From contig NZ_QORI02000001.1 in the NCBI RefSeq assembly GCF_003325755.1, forward strand, positions 1 through 64,000: a stretch of DNA of 64,000 nucleotides, given 5' to 3'. Shown piece after piece: positions 35,672 to 44,413 of this stretch (positions are counted from its first letter, which is position 1; each line of letters begins with the position of its first letter). The position numbers and the translations under genes were made by a program. Origin of the DNA: Pseudomonas sp. SST3 (GTDB taxonomy: Bacteria; Pseudomonadota; Gammaproteobacteria; Pseudomonadales; Pseudomonadaceae). The notes below the pieces were generated by a model. The model was not told the DNA's origin. It saw nothing but the letters and a program-made list of their open reading frames with translations, and ran no database searches.

Positions 35672-37054
35672 TTATGCCACAGGCAAGTCTGCTGCCCTCC
35701 AGGCAGCCCATGAGCCAGGCACATTGACTACTTTTTTAAAACCGTTCTTTTTCAAAATGCTCGCCGCGATCGATGCTCGGTATCCAGAACCGCAATACGT
35801 TGCGATAGTTTTATCCCGGTCCAGGTTGCCAAGGGCTGTGTCTATATGAGCGACGAACGCATGATGGGCATTGGGGATATGGCCTGCCTCGTATTCAGCA
35901 GGACTGCGCACATCAAGCAACATCACATCCGAATCGTTTCGTTTGCGATCGAGCTCATGAACCGACCATTCACCAATGGACTCTAGGGGTAGCGCCGCGT
36001 TCTGCCAGTCCGTCATGCCATTACGCAAATAGCCCTTAATATCGTCCAGGCCTATCCGGTAGAGTTGGGTGACAGCCTCATGAACATCGTCAGCCGACTC
36101 GCCCACCAGCAGGATCGGGCGAGTGCCATCGAGCATCCAGCCAGCCCAGTTCACGAATTCGTTACGCAACGCAATGTTGATCGCCCCGGGCACATGCCCG
36201 CCACCAAATGCGAGGATCGAGCGGAGGTCTACGACCTGCACGTCTTGCGCGGCAAGTGCCTTGAAGCCGGACGGCGCGAGGGGTGGCGGAATCGAAGGTC
36301 CTTCCATCTGTACGGCGGGACGCACGTTCAGTTTTTTCAGGCGCGCATAGTGACGGGGTGGCTCCGGCATGTCGGCCAGCAGCCAATCGATGAATTCCTC
36401 TTCGCTGCGCTGCTCGCACAAGGCTGGGTTGAAGAGACGCTCGTTGCCGATCGTGGAGTGGCGTCGGTCGCCGATGGACTTGCCGCAGGCCGAGCCGGCG
36501 CCGTGGCAGGGGTAAATTTCCGTCCGGTCGCCAAGCGGCAGGTAATGATCGAACAAGGTGCGGTATAGCTCGCCTGCCAGCTTTCGCTCGCTGCCTTCGC
36601 CAAGCAGATCGGGCCGCCCTACGTCCAGATTGAATAGGGTGTCGCCAGTAAATAGCGCGAATGGCTGGTTTCCCTGCTGGGCGTCAAACAGCTGCAGGGA
36701 AATGTGCTCAGGCGTATGTCCCGGCGAATGCATGACCTGCAGCCTCACCTGCCCGAGCTCTATCGTCTCTCCATCGCTGGCCTGACGAAGGTCGAACTGA
36801 TAGCTATCCGAGCGGCCACCGATGATCTGCGCCCCGGTGCGCTTCGCTAATGTTTGGGCACCTGAAACGAAGTCCGCATGGATATGTGTTTCGATGGCAT
36901 AGGCGATTCGCAAACCCCGCGCTTTCGCCATTCGCAGGTAGACGTCGATATCGCGACGGGGATCGATGACCGCAGCCACGGCAGCTTTGCTGTCGCCAAC
37001 CAGATAGGAAATCTGCGCCAGGCCGTCCGTATAAACAGGCTCGAAAACAAGCAT
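35672..37054 (-). CDS. MBL-fold persulfide dioxygenase-like enzyme with two rhodanese domains
   Basis: 460 residues; start at 37054 (MLVFEPVYTDGLAQISYLV), preceded by GGAGG. MBL domain, residues 1-230: ETHIHADFVSG, MHSPGHTPEHIS, FTGDTLFNLDVGRPDLLG, IYPCHGAGSACG. A first rhodanese-like domain (about 255-350) has no catalytic Cys (ILLVGESADD in its place). The second (about 365-460) is active-type, with TYCGSGYRAS. Such fusions link persulfide oxidation to sulfur transfer (PRF/CstB-like). The Asp-Val-Gly-Arg-Pro-Asp signature is the CstB-type form. Probably co-regulated with the sulfur genes nearby. Confidence 0.82.
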   Translation of the reverse strand: MLVFEPVYTDGLAQISYLVGDSKAAVAAVIDPRRDIDVYLRMAKARGLRIAYAIETHIHADFVSGAQTLAKRTGAQIIGGRSDSYQFDLRQASDGETIELGQVRLQVMHSPGHTPEHISLQLFDAQQGNQPFALFTGDTLFNLDVGRPDLLGEGSERKLAGELYRTLFDHYLPLGDRTEIYPCHGAGSACGKSIGDRRHSTIGNERLFNPALCEQRSEEEFIDWLLADMPEPPRHYARLKKLNVRPAVQMEGPSIPPPLAPSGFKALAAQDVQVVDLRSILAFGGGHVPGAINIALRNEFVNWAGWMLDGTRPILLVGESADDVHEAVTQLYRIGLDDIKGYLRNGMTDWQNAALPLESIGEWSVHELDRKRNDSDVMLLDVRSPAEYEAGHIPNAHHAFVAHIDTALGNLDRDKTIATYCGSGYRASIAASILKKNGFKKVVNVPGSWAAWRAADLPVA

Positions 37055-37122
37055 CGTCACCTCCGATGATAGTTAACAGGATTGTTCAGTTAACTATTCG
37101 GACGGTGTGGATGGCCGGACGT

Positions 37123-38477
37123 TCAGGCTATCGACTTTTCATCTTCAGATTGATCGGTGAGTTGCAGGCTGACAACCAACTCGACGACGAGGCCATCCGC
37201 TTGCACGAAACGCAGATCGCAGCCACAGCGCTCAGCGATCGCCTTGACGATGGACAGGCCCAGCCCACTGCCTTCACCGTCGTCACTCCGCCAGAAGCGT
37301 TCTGTCAGGCGCTCGACCAGTTCCGGTGCGACGCCCGGTCCGTGGTCCTGCACGCTGAAGCGAACCCTGCTTTCGTCTAACTGTGTGAGCGTCAAGTGAA
37401 TGACAGTGCCATCACGGGTATGGCGGCGGGCGTTGTCGAGCAGGTTGCGCAATGCTGCGACTGCCAAAGCCGGCGGTATCGCCAGAGGACAGAGCGAAAC
37501 GTCTTGCGCCCCGCACAGTTCGATGCGCGGCCCAGGCTGCTGACTGGCGTCAGCGATCGCCAGCCGCGCGACTTCGATGGCCGCGCAACGGAGGCCGTCA
37601 TCAAAGGACACGCGACCTTCCACCCGTGCCAGCATGAGTAACTGCTCCAGGATCCGGTGCAGACGATCCGTGCCGATCTCGGCCTGGGCCAATGCCCGTT
37701 TCGCGGTGTCGCCCTCGGTCATGGCCGCCACCTGCAGGTGGTCTTGATGGCGGTCAATGGGCTGCGCAGTTCATGGGCGGCGTCATCGGTCAGCCGACGT
37801 TCACGTTCGAGCATTTGCGCGATTCGGGCAAACAGCTGGTTCTGTGTTTCGACCAGGGGCGTCAGTTCTCGCGGCAACCGATCGATGTGCAACGGCTCCA
37901 CTGAATCGGCGCTGCGTTGCGCCAGGGCCGTGCGGATTCGTCTGAGGGGCGCAAGCCCGTTGCCAATTCCGATCCACAACACGATCAGGCTGCCTAGCAA
38001 CGCGACGAAAACCGGCAGCGCCGCAGCCAGAAGGACAGAACGCTGCAGCGTGGTGCGCTCGTCGAGGCGATCGGCGGTGGTGATGCGCATGCCGTTTTGG
38101 ATGAAAGTAAAGCTACGCCAGGCGGTATCGCCAATCAGTTGGTTATGAAAGCCGGTGCGCTGGGCATCGAGAGCGCGATCGGGCGCTGCATGGCTACGCG
38201 CGAGGATCTCACCCCGTAAGGAGCTGACCTGGCACGCCAGCCCGTTCTCGATACCCAGCTGCTCTGCGCTCAGACGCCTAATGCCGCCTTCGCTCAGTTG
38301 CGGCTGTGGCAATTGCACGAGCAGACCCGCCACCATTCGGGCCGACGCGGCAAGGCGCTGATCGAAGGACTGCATCAATTGATTGCGAACGTCAAAGAGC
38401 ATCCATGCAGCGGCGAGCGCCCAGAGCAACACGAAGGCGGAGCCAAGAGTGAGGGTCAGGCGAAGGCGCAAGCTCAT
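37123..38477 (-). pseudogene. Sensor histidine kinase, frameshifted
   Basis: The kinase is in two frames. The first (38477 to about 37740) has an N-terminal membrane segment, a periplasmic part, a second membrane segment, HAMP and HisKA up to DDAAHELRSPLTAIKT. The second (to 37123) goes on with the HisKA helix and a catalytic domain, NLLDNARRHTRDG, VQDHGPGVAPELVERLTERF, GSGLGLSIVKAIAERCG. At 37738-37742 one base appears to be missing: adding a C restores AIKTHLQVAAM. Without it translation stops three codons after the phospho-acceptor region. It could be a true mutation or a sequence error. Overlaps the response regulator stop by four bases. Confidence 0.8.
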
Positions 38478-39169
38478 TGGTCGGGTGCCCCGGTGGGGTC
38501 TGGCGCATGGCCGGCAGGCCCCAGGCGATAACCAAGCCCTCTGACGGTTTCGACGATGCCATTACCGAGCTTGCGCCTCAGATGGTGGATGTGGACATTC
38601 AGGGCGTTGCTTTCGACGTCATCAGCAAGACCGTAAATCGCGTCCTTGAGCTGCTCGGCCGATAGCACGTGGCTGGGGTTTTGTAGCAGCGCCTGCAGCA
38701 GTGCCTGTTCGCGGCGCGACAGGTCGACGGGTTCGCCTGCCATGAACGCCGTGCAGGCGGCTGGGTTGTAGCTCAGCGGACCGTGCTCGATAACTTGCGT
38801 TGCCCGGCCGGCAGCACGGCGCAGCAGGGCATGCAGGCGGGCGGCGAGTTCACGCAGGTCGAAGGGTTTGACGAGGTAGTCGTCAGCGCCTGCCTGAAGC
38901 CCGGAGACACGCTCGGCCACTGCATCCCGGGCGGTCAGAATGAGTACTGGCAGCTCGAGGCCCCGACGGCGCAGGCGCTGGAGAAAGCGCAGCCCGTCTT
39001 CGTCTGGCAAGCCCAGATCGAGAATCATCAGGTCAAACCTGGCGGTGCGCAGCAGCGAGTCGGCCCGTCCGGCCGTAGCGGCATGGGCCACGCTGAAGCC
39101 CTGGGCTTCGAGCCCAGCGACGATGCCACTGGCGATGAGTGCGTTGTCTTCTGTCAGCAGTACGTACAT
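38474..39169 (-). CDS. OmpR-family response regulator (QseB/TctD-like)
   Basis: 231 residues. Receiver: TEDNALIASGI (acidic pair), phospho-acceptor Asp in DLMILDLGLPDEDG near residue 51, and Lys in DYLVKPFDLRELAARLHALLRR. Winged helix: LSRREQALLQALLQNPSHVLSAEQLKDAIYG and ESNALNVHIHHLRRKLG. It is divergent from the DsbD-like gene and precedes the frameshifted kinase. The regulator looks intact, so control of nearby genes may have become kinase-independent. Its signal is unknown. Confidence 0.88.
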   Translation of the reverse strand: MYVLLTEDNALIASGIVAGLEAQGFSVAHAATAGRADSLLRTARFDLMILDLGLPDEDGLRFLQRLRRRGLELPVLILTARDAVAERVSGLQAGADDYLVKPFDLRELAARLHALLRRAAGRATQVIEHGPLSYNPAACTAFMAGEPVDLSRREQALLQALLQNPSHVLSAEQLKDAIYGLADDVESNALNVHIHHLRRKLGNGIVETVRGLGYRLGPAGHAPDPTGAPDQ

Positions 39170-39353
39170 GGGTGGGATCGCTAGATATACAGCGGTCAGT
39201 ATGATCCGCCTGGATTAACGGCGCGTTAGCAGATGGTACGCCGAGCTGATCATGCCTAAACGCTTCACCGCCTTACTAATTGTGTCCGGACACGCCTTGT
39301 TAATCGCCTCTTAATCCCGAACCGCCAAGCTCGCCTCCGAATCGGGTAATCGG

Positions 39354-41108
39354 ATGTGGTGCATGCGAGCGATCATTATCTTTTTGGCCTGTTGCCTCTG
39401 GGTCATGCAACTGGCGAACGCTTCGCCGTTCACGCTTGATCCAAAGCAGGAGGACTTCCTGCCTGTGGACCAGGCATTCACGCTGCATATCGAAAGGCCC
39501 GACGCTGGCGGCACCGTGCTTCGATGGGACATTGCCCCCGGCTATTACCTGTACAAGGAGCGGCTGAGATTCGTAGGGCTGCCATCGGCGAGCGAGCCCG
39601 TGTTACCGCCGGGCGAGCCTTACCATGACGAGTATTTTGGTGACTCGCGAATCTATCGCGACAGTCTGGAAGTTGAGATCCCAGATGGAGATGTTTCGAC
39701 GCTCGAACTCGGCTGGCAAGGCTGTGCCGATGCCGGGCTGTGCTATCCACCGCAAACTCGCACGGTAGAACTGACAGGTAGCAGCTCTCCTCCGCCCGCG
39801 CCTGTTCAGGCTGACGATCAAGCCTTGGTGAGTGGTTTGCAGCAGCAGTCGCTCGGCTGGAGCCTGCTGATCTTCTTCGGACTGGGCCTGCTGCTTGCCT
39901 TTGCACCCTGTTCGCTGCCGATGTTGCCAATTCTGGCGGGCATTGTGGTGGGCAGCCAGGCCGGTCCTCGCCGCGGCATGGCGTTGGCTGGATCCTATGT
40001 CGTCAGCATGGCGTTGGTCTATGCCGCCCTTGGTGTGGTGGCGGCGCTGCTTGGCGCGAATCTGCAGGGATGGCTGATGCAGCCTTGGCTGATCGCGAGC
40101 TTCGCTGGGCTTTTCGTGCTGCTGTCCTTGCCCATGTTCGGATTCTTCGAGCTGCAACTGCCGGCGGGCCTGCGCGATCGGCTGGAACAGGCCGGACGCA
40201 AGCGTAAGGGGGGCAGCCTCGCGGGGGCCAGTGCGTTGGGCGTTCTGTCCGGGCTGCTTGTAGGACCTTGCATGACCGCACCACTGGCCGCGGCGCTGCT
40301 GTACATCGCGCAAAGCGGTAACGCCGTGAACGGTGGCCTCGTACTGTTTGCGCTGGGATTAGGGATCGGTACGCCGCTGGTGTTGCTGGTGACAGCGGGC
40401 AATCGCTTCCTGCCCAAGCCTGGGCCATGGATGGACCGCGTCAAGGTTTCGTTCGGTTTCCTGTTTCTGGTCGCGGCCCTTTATGTACTCCGTCCGCTGT
40501 TGTCTGACTCCTTGTGGGTGGGGCTGTGGGGTGCGCTGCTGGTGGTGGGCGCCAGTGGATTGCTGCAACTGTCGCGTCAATTGGTGCGGCATCAGGCGTT
40601 CAGCCGGTCAGTCGCGGCGCTAGCCGGGGTATGGGGCGTAGCGCTGCTGCTGGGGGCGGCAGGCGGCGCGCAGGATGTCATGCGACCGCTCGGTGTGTTC
40701 ACAGGCGGCGTTGCGTCCGTTCAAGGTATAGAGCCTGCACACGGATTTGTCGGTTTCAGCGAGCCGGCTGTTCTCGATCGTGAACTGGCTGCCGCCAAAG
40801 CCGCCGGCCAGTGGGTATTGGTGGACTATTACGCGGACTGGTGCGTGTCCTGCAAGGTCATGGAAAAGGAAGTGTTTGGCGACGCGCAGGTGCAAGCCGC
40901 GCTTACCGGCGTGCGGATTCTTCGCCCGGATGTGACGCAAACCAATTCCGCCAGCCGTGAGTTGCTGAGCCGCTATCAGGTCATGGGGCCGCCGACGCTG
41001 CTCTTTATCGGCCCGGATGGGATCGAGCGGCGCCCGCAGCGCATCACCGGCGAGGTCGACGCGATCCAATTTCTAAGCAGATGGAACGAAACAATGGAGC
41101 GAGGCTGA
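39354..41108 (+). CDS. dsbD: Thiol:disulfide interchange protein DsbD
   Basis: Carries reducing power from cytoplasmic thioredoxin across the inner membrane. 584 residues: signal peptide (to about 23), N-terminal alpha domain with GCADAGLCYPP (the active Cys pair, near residue 125), eight-helix central domain with FAPCSLPMLPILAGIVVG and GPCMTAPLAAALL carrying the two membrane Cys, and a C-terminal thioredoxin-like domain with YYADWCVSCKVMEKEVF (CVSC near residue 500). All six Cys are present. First of three coupled genes (TGATG overlap with the next). Confidence 0.9.
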   Translation: MWCMRAIIIFLACCLWVMQLANASPFTLDPKQEDFLPVDQAFTLHIERPDAGGTVLRWDIAPGYYLYKERLRFVGLPSASEPVLPPGEPYHDEYFGDSRIYRDSLEVEIPDGDVSTLELGWQGCADAGLCYPPQTRTVELTGSSSPPPAPVQADDQALVSGLQQQSLGWSLLIFFGLGLLLAFAPCSLPMLPILAGIVVGSQAGPRRGMALAGSYVVSMALVYAALGVVAALLGANLQGWLMQPWLIASFAGLFVLLSLPMFGFFELQLPAGLRDRLEQAGRKRKGGSLAGASALGVLSGLLVGPCMTAPLAAALLYIAQSGNAVNGGLVLFALGLGIGTPLVLLVTAGNRFLPKPGPWMDRVKVSFGFLFLVAALYVLRPLLSDSLWVGLWGALLVVGASGLLQLSRQLVRHQAFSRSVAALAGVWGVALLLGAAGGAQDVMRPLGVFTGGVASVQGIEPAHGFVGFSEPAVLDRELAAAKAAGQWVLVDYYADWCVSCKVMEKEVFGDAQVQAALTGVRILRPDVTQTNSASRELLSRYQVMGPPTLLFIGPDGIERRPQRITGEVDAIQFLSRWNETMERG

Positions 41109-41923
41109 TGCTTACGATCAACGTGGGGCCCTTGGCACTCGCCGTTCCGCATGTGCTGATGGTGGTGAGCCTGTTTCTGGCGATGCTCACCGGCTGGTGG
41201 GTCGGGCGGCGCAGCGAGCGGAATCCGGAGCAGCAGCTGTTCAGGCTACTGCTGGTGGCGCTAGTGGTCGCCCGGCTGGCCTTCGTACTGATGTATGTCG
41301 AGCATTTCAGAGAAGAGCCCTGGCGCGTGATCGACATACGTGACGGCGGCTTTATTGCCTGGCCGGGCCTGCTGGTGGCCGTACTGCTGGGCACTTGGCT
41401 CGCTTGGCGCGATGGCGGGCTACGCAGACCACTTGGCGCTGCGGTGATGGTAGGTATGCTCAGTTGGGGATTTGGGATATTCGCATTGCATGCCTTCGAG
41501 CAGGGCACGCGACTGCCCGAGATGGGGTTGCGGGACTCCCATGGCAAGCCGGCCGCCTTGCAGGATTACGTCGGCAAGCCGCTTGTGGTCAACCTGTGGG
41601 CCACTTGGTGCCCTCCCTGCAGGCGGGAAATGCCGGTCCTTGCCAAGGCGCAGCAAGACAACACCGAGGTGAATTTCCTGTTCGTCAACCAGGGTGAGGG
41701 CGAGCGATTGATCGCCGACTTCCTTGAAGCCGAAGGGCTCAGCTTGGAAAACGTCCTGCTCGACACCGGCGGTCGCCTCGGCCAGCACGTAGGTTCTGCA
41801 GCTCTGCCCACCACGCTTTTCTATGACGCCGAGGGACGCCAGGTTGGCAGTCATCTCGGTGAGCTTTCTCATGCCAGTCTGGCGCGCGCTCTTGAGCAAC
41901 TTGAGGTAAAAAACCAGCCATGA
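41108..41923 (+). CDS. TlpA-like thioredoxin with an N-terminal membrane domain
   Basis: 271 residues starting at the ATG that overlaps the dsbD stop. Three or four N-terminal membrane segments (about residues 1-115, LMVVSLFLAMLTGWWVG; WPGLLVAVLLGTWLAW) precede a periplasmic redoxin domain with LVVNLWATWCPPCRREMPVL (CPPC near residue 170) and a cis-Pro loop ALPTTLF. Such proteins reduce periplasmic targets, for instance during cytochrome c haem attachment, using electrons from DsbD encoded just upstream. Overlaps the next gene by four bases. Confidence 0.85.
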   Translation: MLTINVGPLALAVPHVLMVVSLFLAMLTGWWVGRRSERNPEQQLFRLLLVALVVARLAFVLMYVEHFREEPWRVIDIRDGGFIAWPGLLVAVLLGTWLAWRDGGLRRPLGAAVMVGMLSWGFGIFALHAFEQGTRLPEMGLRDSHGKPAALQDYVGKPLVVNLWATWCPPCRREMPVLAKAQQDNTEVNFLFVNQGEGERLIADFLEAEGLSLENVLLDTGGRLGQHVGSAALPTTLFYDAEGRQVGSHLGELSHASLARALEQLEVKNQP

Positions 41924-42696
41924 AATCCGTACGATCGCTTTCCTTTTTTATTTCTACGCTGGCCTTGCTACCGGCGCCCCTGGTGCTGGCAGAGGCTCTG
42001 CCTCCTGCGGTTCAGGCCATTGAAGCGCGTGGGGCCAAAGTAGTCGGCAGCTTCGACGCACCGGGCGGATTGAAGGGCTATGCGGCGCGTTATAACGGAC
42101 AGGGTATCGCGCTGTACCTGACACCGGACGGTGATCATGTCTTGATCGGCAGCCTGCTGGATGCTAACGGGGAAGACCTGACCAAGGCCCCACTTGAAAA
42201 ACTAGTGTACGAGCCGATGAGCAACGAGATGTGGCAGCGACTGGAAAGCAGCACCTGGATTGCTGACGGCGCGGCAGACGCACCGCGAACCATCTACATG
42301 TTTTCCGACCCGAACTGCCCGTTCTGCAACATGTTCTGGAAACAGGCGCGGCCCTGGATTGAAGCCGGCGACGTTCAGCTTCGTCACGTCATGGTTGGCA
42401 TGCTGCGTCCGGATAGTGCCGGTAAAGCCGCCGCATTGCTGGCGGCAAAGGATCCCGAAGAGGCCCTCAATGCACACGAAGCAGCGGGCAAGGCGAGCAA
42501 GCTCAAACCGATCGAGCGCATATCGCCAACGGTGAATGAGCAGCTAGAGGCGAACCTCACCCTGATGGGTGAAATGGGCGCCTCGGCTACGCCAGCGATT
42601 TATTACCTGGACGATGACGGACGGCTGCAGCAACATCAGGGCGCACCTCGGCCCGATGCGTTGAATGGCGTCATGGGGCCGTTGTCAAAGCGCTAG
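41920..42696 (+). CDS. dsbG: Thiol:disulfide interchange protein, DsbG/DsbC type
   Basis: 258 residues with a signal peptide (about 24). The N-terminal dimerisation part, PAVQAIEARGAKVVGSFDAPGGLKGYAARYNGQGIALYLTPDGDHVLIG, and the catalytic thioredoxin fold with SDPNCPFCNMFWKQARPW (CPFC near residue 128) and cis-Pro ASATPAIYYLD match DsbG. It keeps single Cys residues of periplasmic proteins reduced, being itself reduced by DsbD. The three genes form a complete reducing relay next to two c-type cytochromes with extra Cys. Confidence 0.85.
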   Translation: MKSVRSLSFFISTLALLPAPLVLAEALPPAVQAIEARGAKVVGSFDAPGGLKGYAARYNGQGIALYLTPDGDHVLIGSLLDANGEDLTKAPLEKLVYEPMSNEMWQRLESSTWIADGAADAPRTIYMFSDPNCPFCNMFWKQARPWIEAGDVQLRHVMVGMLRPDSAGKAAALLAAKDPEEALNAHEAAGKASKLKPIERISPTVNEQLEANLTLMGEMGASATPAIYYLDDDGRLQQHQGAPRPDALNGVMGPLSKR

Positions 42697-42752
42697 ATCG
42701 GCAAAGGTCCGCCAGCACCGATGCTGCTTAAAATAATAATGATGGAGGCTAC

Positions 42753-43400
42753 ATGAACGTCCCCCTCTTGCCCTTGGCTGGGCTCTTCCTTGCGGTTTCC
42801 GTGCCCGCGCAAGCTGCGGATGCGACTGCGGTCTACAGCAAAGGCGGGGCCAACCCCGCCGCCATGGCGTGTGCTACCTGTCACGGAGCCGAGGGTGAAG
42901 GGATGGCCGCTGCGGGCTTCCCCCGCCTTGCGGGCCTGTCAGCCGAGTACATGCGTAAGCAGCTGGCTGATTTCGCGTCCGGTGCACGCGCCAACCCAAT
43001 CATGCAGCCCATTGCCGCAGCCTTGAGCCGCGAGGAAGCCGAAGCCGTCTCCACGATGCTGGCTGACAAGCCGCAACCACGAGTCGAGCGAATCGACCGC
43101 ACCGCTTTGGCCGATGGTCCTGGCGAGACACTTGCATTGCGCGGTGCGTGGGATCGCAATATTCCAGAATGTGTCGCCTGCCACGGTCCCAGCGGAACAG
43201 GTGTAGGCGACGCCTTCCCACCACTGGCCGGGCAATCCGCGCAATATCTGGCCTCGCAGCTGACTGCCTGGCGTCAGGGGACCCGCAAAAATGATCCAAA
43301 CGATTTGATGGGGCACATTGCACGTAGCCTGACAGAGGACGAGGTCAAGGCCGTATCGGTGTATTTCGCAGGTCTGACCGACACAGGAGCAGCCAAATGA
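42753..43400 (+). CDS. tsdB: Dihaem cytochrome c4-like protein, probable TsdB
   Basis: 215 residues with a signal peptide (MNVPLLPLAGLFLAVSVPAQAA). Two haem sites, CATCHGAEGEGM near residue 45 and CVACHGPSGTG near residue 145, each with a distal Met region (NPIMQPIAAAL; DLMGHIARSL), in two repeats as in cytochrome c4. GGAGG precedes the ATG. It overlaps the thiosulfate dehydrogenase gene by four bases. In Pseudomonas stutzeri a c4-type TsdB is encoded with TsdA and accepts its electrons; the same role is inferred. Confidence 0.8.
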   Translation: MNVPLLPLAGLFLAVSVPAQAADATAVYSKGGANPAAMACATCHGAEGEGMAAAGFPRLAGLSAEYMRKQLADFASGARANPIMQPIAAALSREEAEAVSTMLADKPQPRVERIDRTALADGPGETLALRGAWDRNIPECVACHGPSGTGVGDAFPPLAGQSAQYLASQLTAWRQGTRKNDPNDLMGHIARSLTEDEVKAVSVYFAGLTDTGAAK

Positions 43401-44314
43401 AGCCCCATACAAGCGCACTGCTGTTGATTGCATTTGCCTTCCCTGTCTTGGCGGACGATATCGCGATGGAAGATCAGTCGCAGATCCTAACCGGGGCCGG
43501 GGATCCGGCCAGCAGCAAGTACTTCCAGCCGCCAAAAGAAAGCGAACTGCCTGACAACGCGTACGGGCAACTGGTACAGCAAGGACGGGCCATATTCGTC
43601 GATACCAAGACGCATGCGCCCGACTATGTTGGCAACGGCCTGGCCTGTGCGAACTGTCACCTCGAACAAGGCCGGAAAGCCAACTCCGCACCGCTCTGGG
43701 CCGCCTATACAATGTATCCGGCGTACCGAAAGAAGAACGACAAGGTGAACAGCTATGCCGAGCGCCTCCAGGGCTGCTTCCAGTTCAGTATGAACGGCAA
43801 GGCCCCCGAGGCCGATGGCCCGGTGATAGCCGCGCTTTCAGCCTATTCCTACTGGCTTGCGACCGGAGCACCGACCGGACAAGAGCTGCCAGGCCGGGCC
43901 TATCCTGAAGTTCCGCAACCCGAGGGCGGATATGACCTGGCGAAGGGAGAACAGGTTTACGACGCACAGTGCGCCGTCTGTCATGGTTCAAATGGTGAGG
44001 GGCAGAAGTCGGGTGACACTTACGTGTTCCCACCGCTCTGGGGGGCGGACTCGTTCAACTGGGGTGCGGGCATGCATCGGATAAACACGGCCGCGGCGTT
44101 CATCAAGGAAAACATGCCATTGGGCAAAGGCGGTACTCTGTCAGACGAGGATGCCTGGAACGTGGCTGCATTTATGAACAGCCACGAGCGACCGCAGGAC
44201 CCGCGCCTGATCGACGGCTCGGTCGAGAAAACTCGTGATAAGTACCATGCCAATGACGGTGTGAACCTTTACGGCGAAACCGTTAATGGCAAGATACTAG
44301 GGAAGGGAATCTGA
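43397..44314 (+). CDS. tsdA: Thiosulfate dehydrogenase (tetrathionate-forming), dihaem cytochrome c
   Basis: Oxidises two thiosulfate to tetrathionate (and in some species the reverse) in the periplasm. 305 residues, signal peptide about 20. Haem sites CANCHLEQGRKANSAPLW near residue 77 and CAVCHGSNGEGQ near residue 194. The TsdA signatures YPAYRKKNDKVNSYAERLQGCFQFSMNGKAP are present, including the Cys expected as unusual axial ligand of haem 1. The Met region KENMPLG serves haem 2. The thiol-reducing Dsb genes upstream could protect that Cys. Confidence 0.87.
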   Translation: MKPHTSALLLIAFAFPVLADDIAMEDQSQILTGAGDPASSKYFQPPKESELPDNAYGQLVQQGRAIFVDTKTHAPDYVGNGLACANCHLEQGRKANSAPLWAAYTMYPAYRKKNDKVNSYAERLQGCFQFSMNGKAPEADGPVIAALSAYSYWLATGAPTGQELPGRAYPEVPQPEGGYDLAKGEQVYDAQCAVCHGSNGEGQKSGDTYVFPPLWGADSFNWGAGMHRINTAAAFIKENMPLGKGGTLSDEDAWNVAAFMNSHERPQDPRLIDGSVEKTRDKYHANDGVNLYGETVNGKILGKGI

Positions 44315-44413
44315 CCAGCAAGCAGGCGCTGGGGTCCCCACATGCGGCTGGCGGACAATCTGTCCGAACTGATGGGTTGAGGAGGCCCGCTCCTTACCTG
44401 ACAGTCCGCTTTT

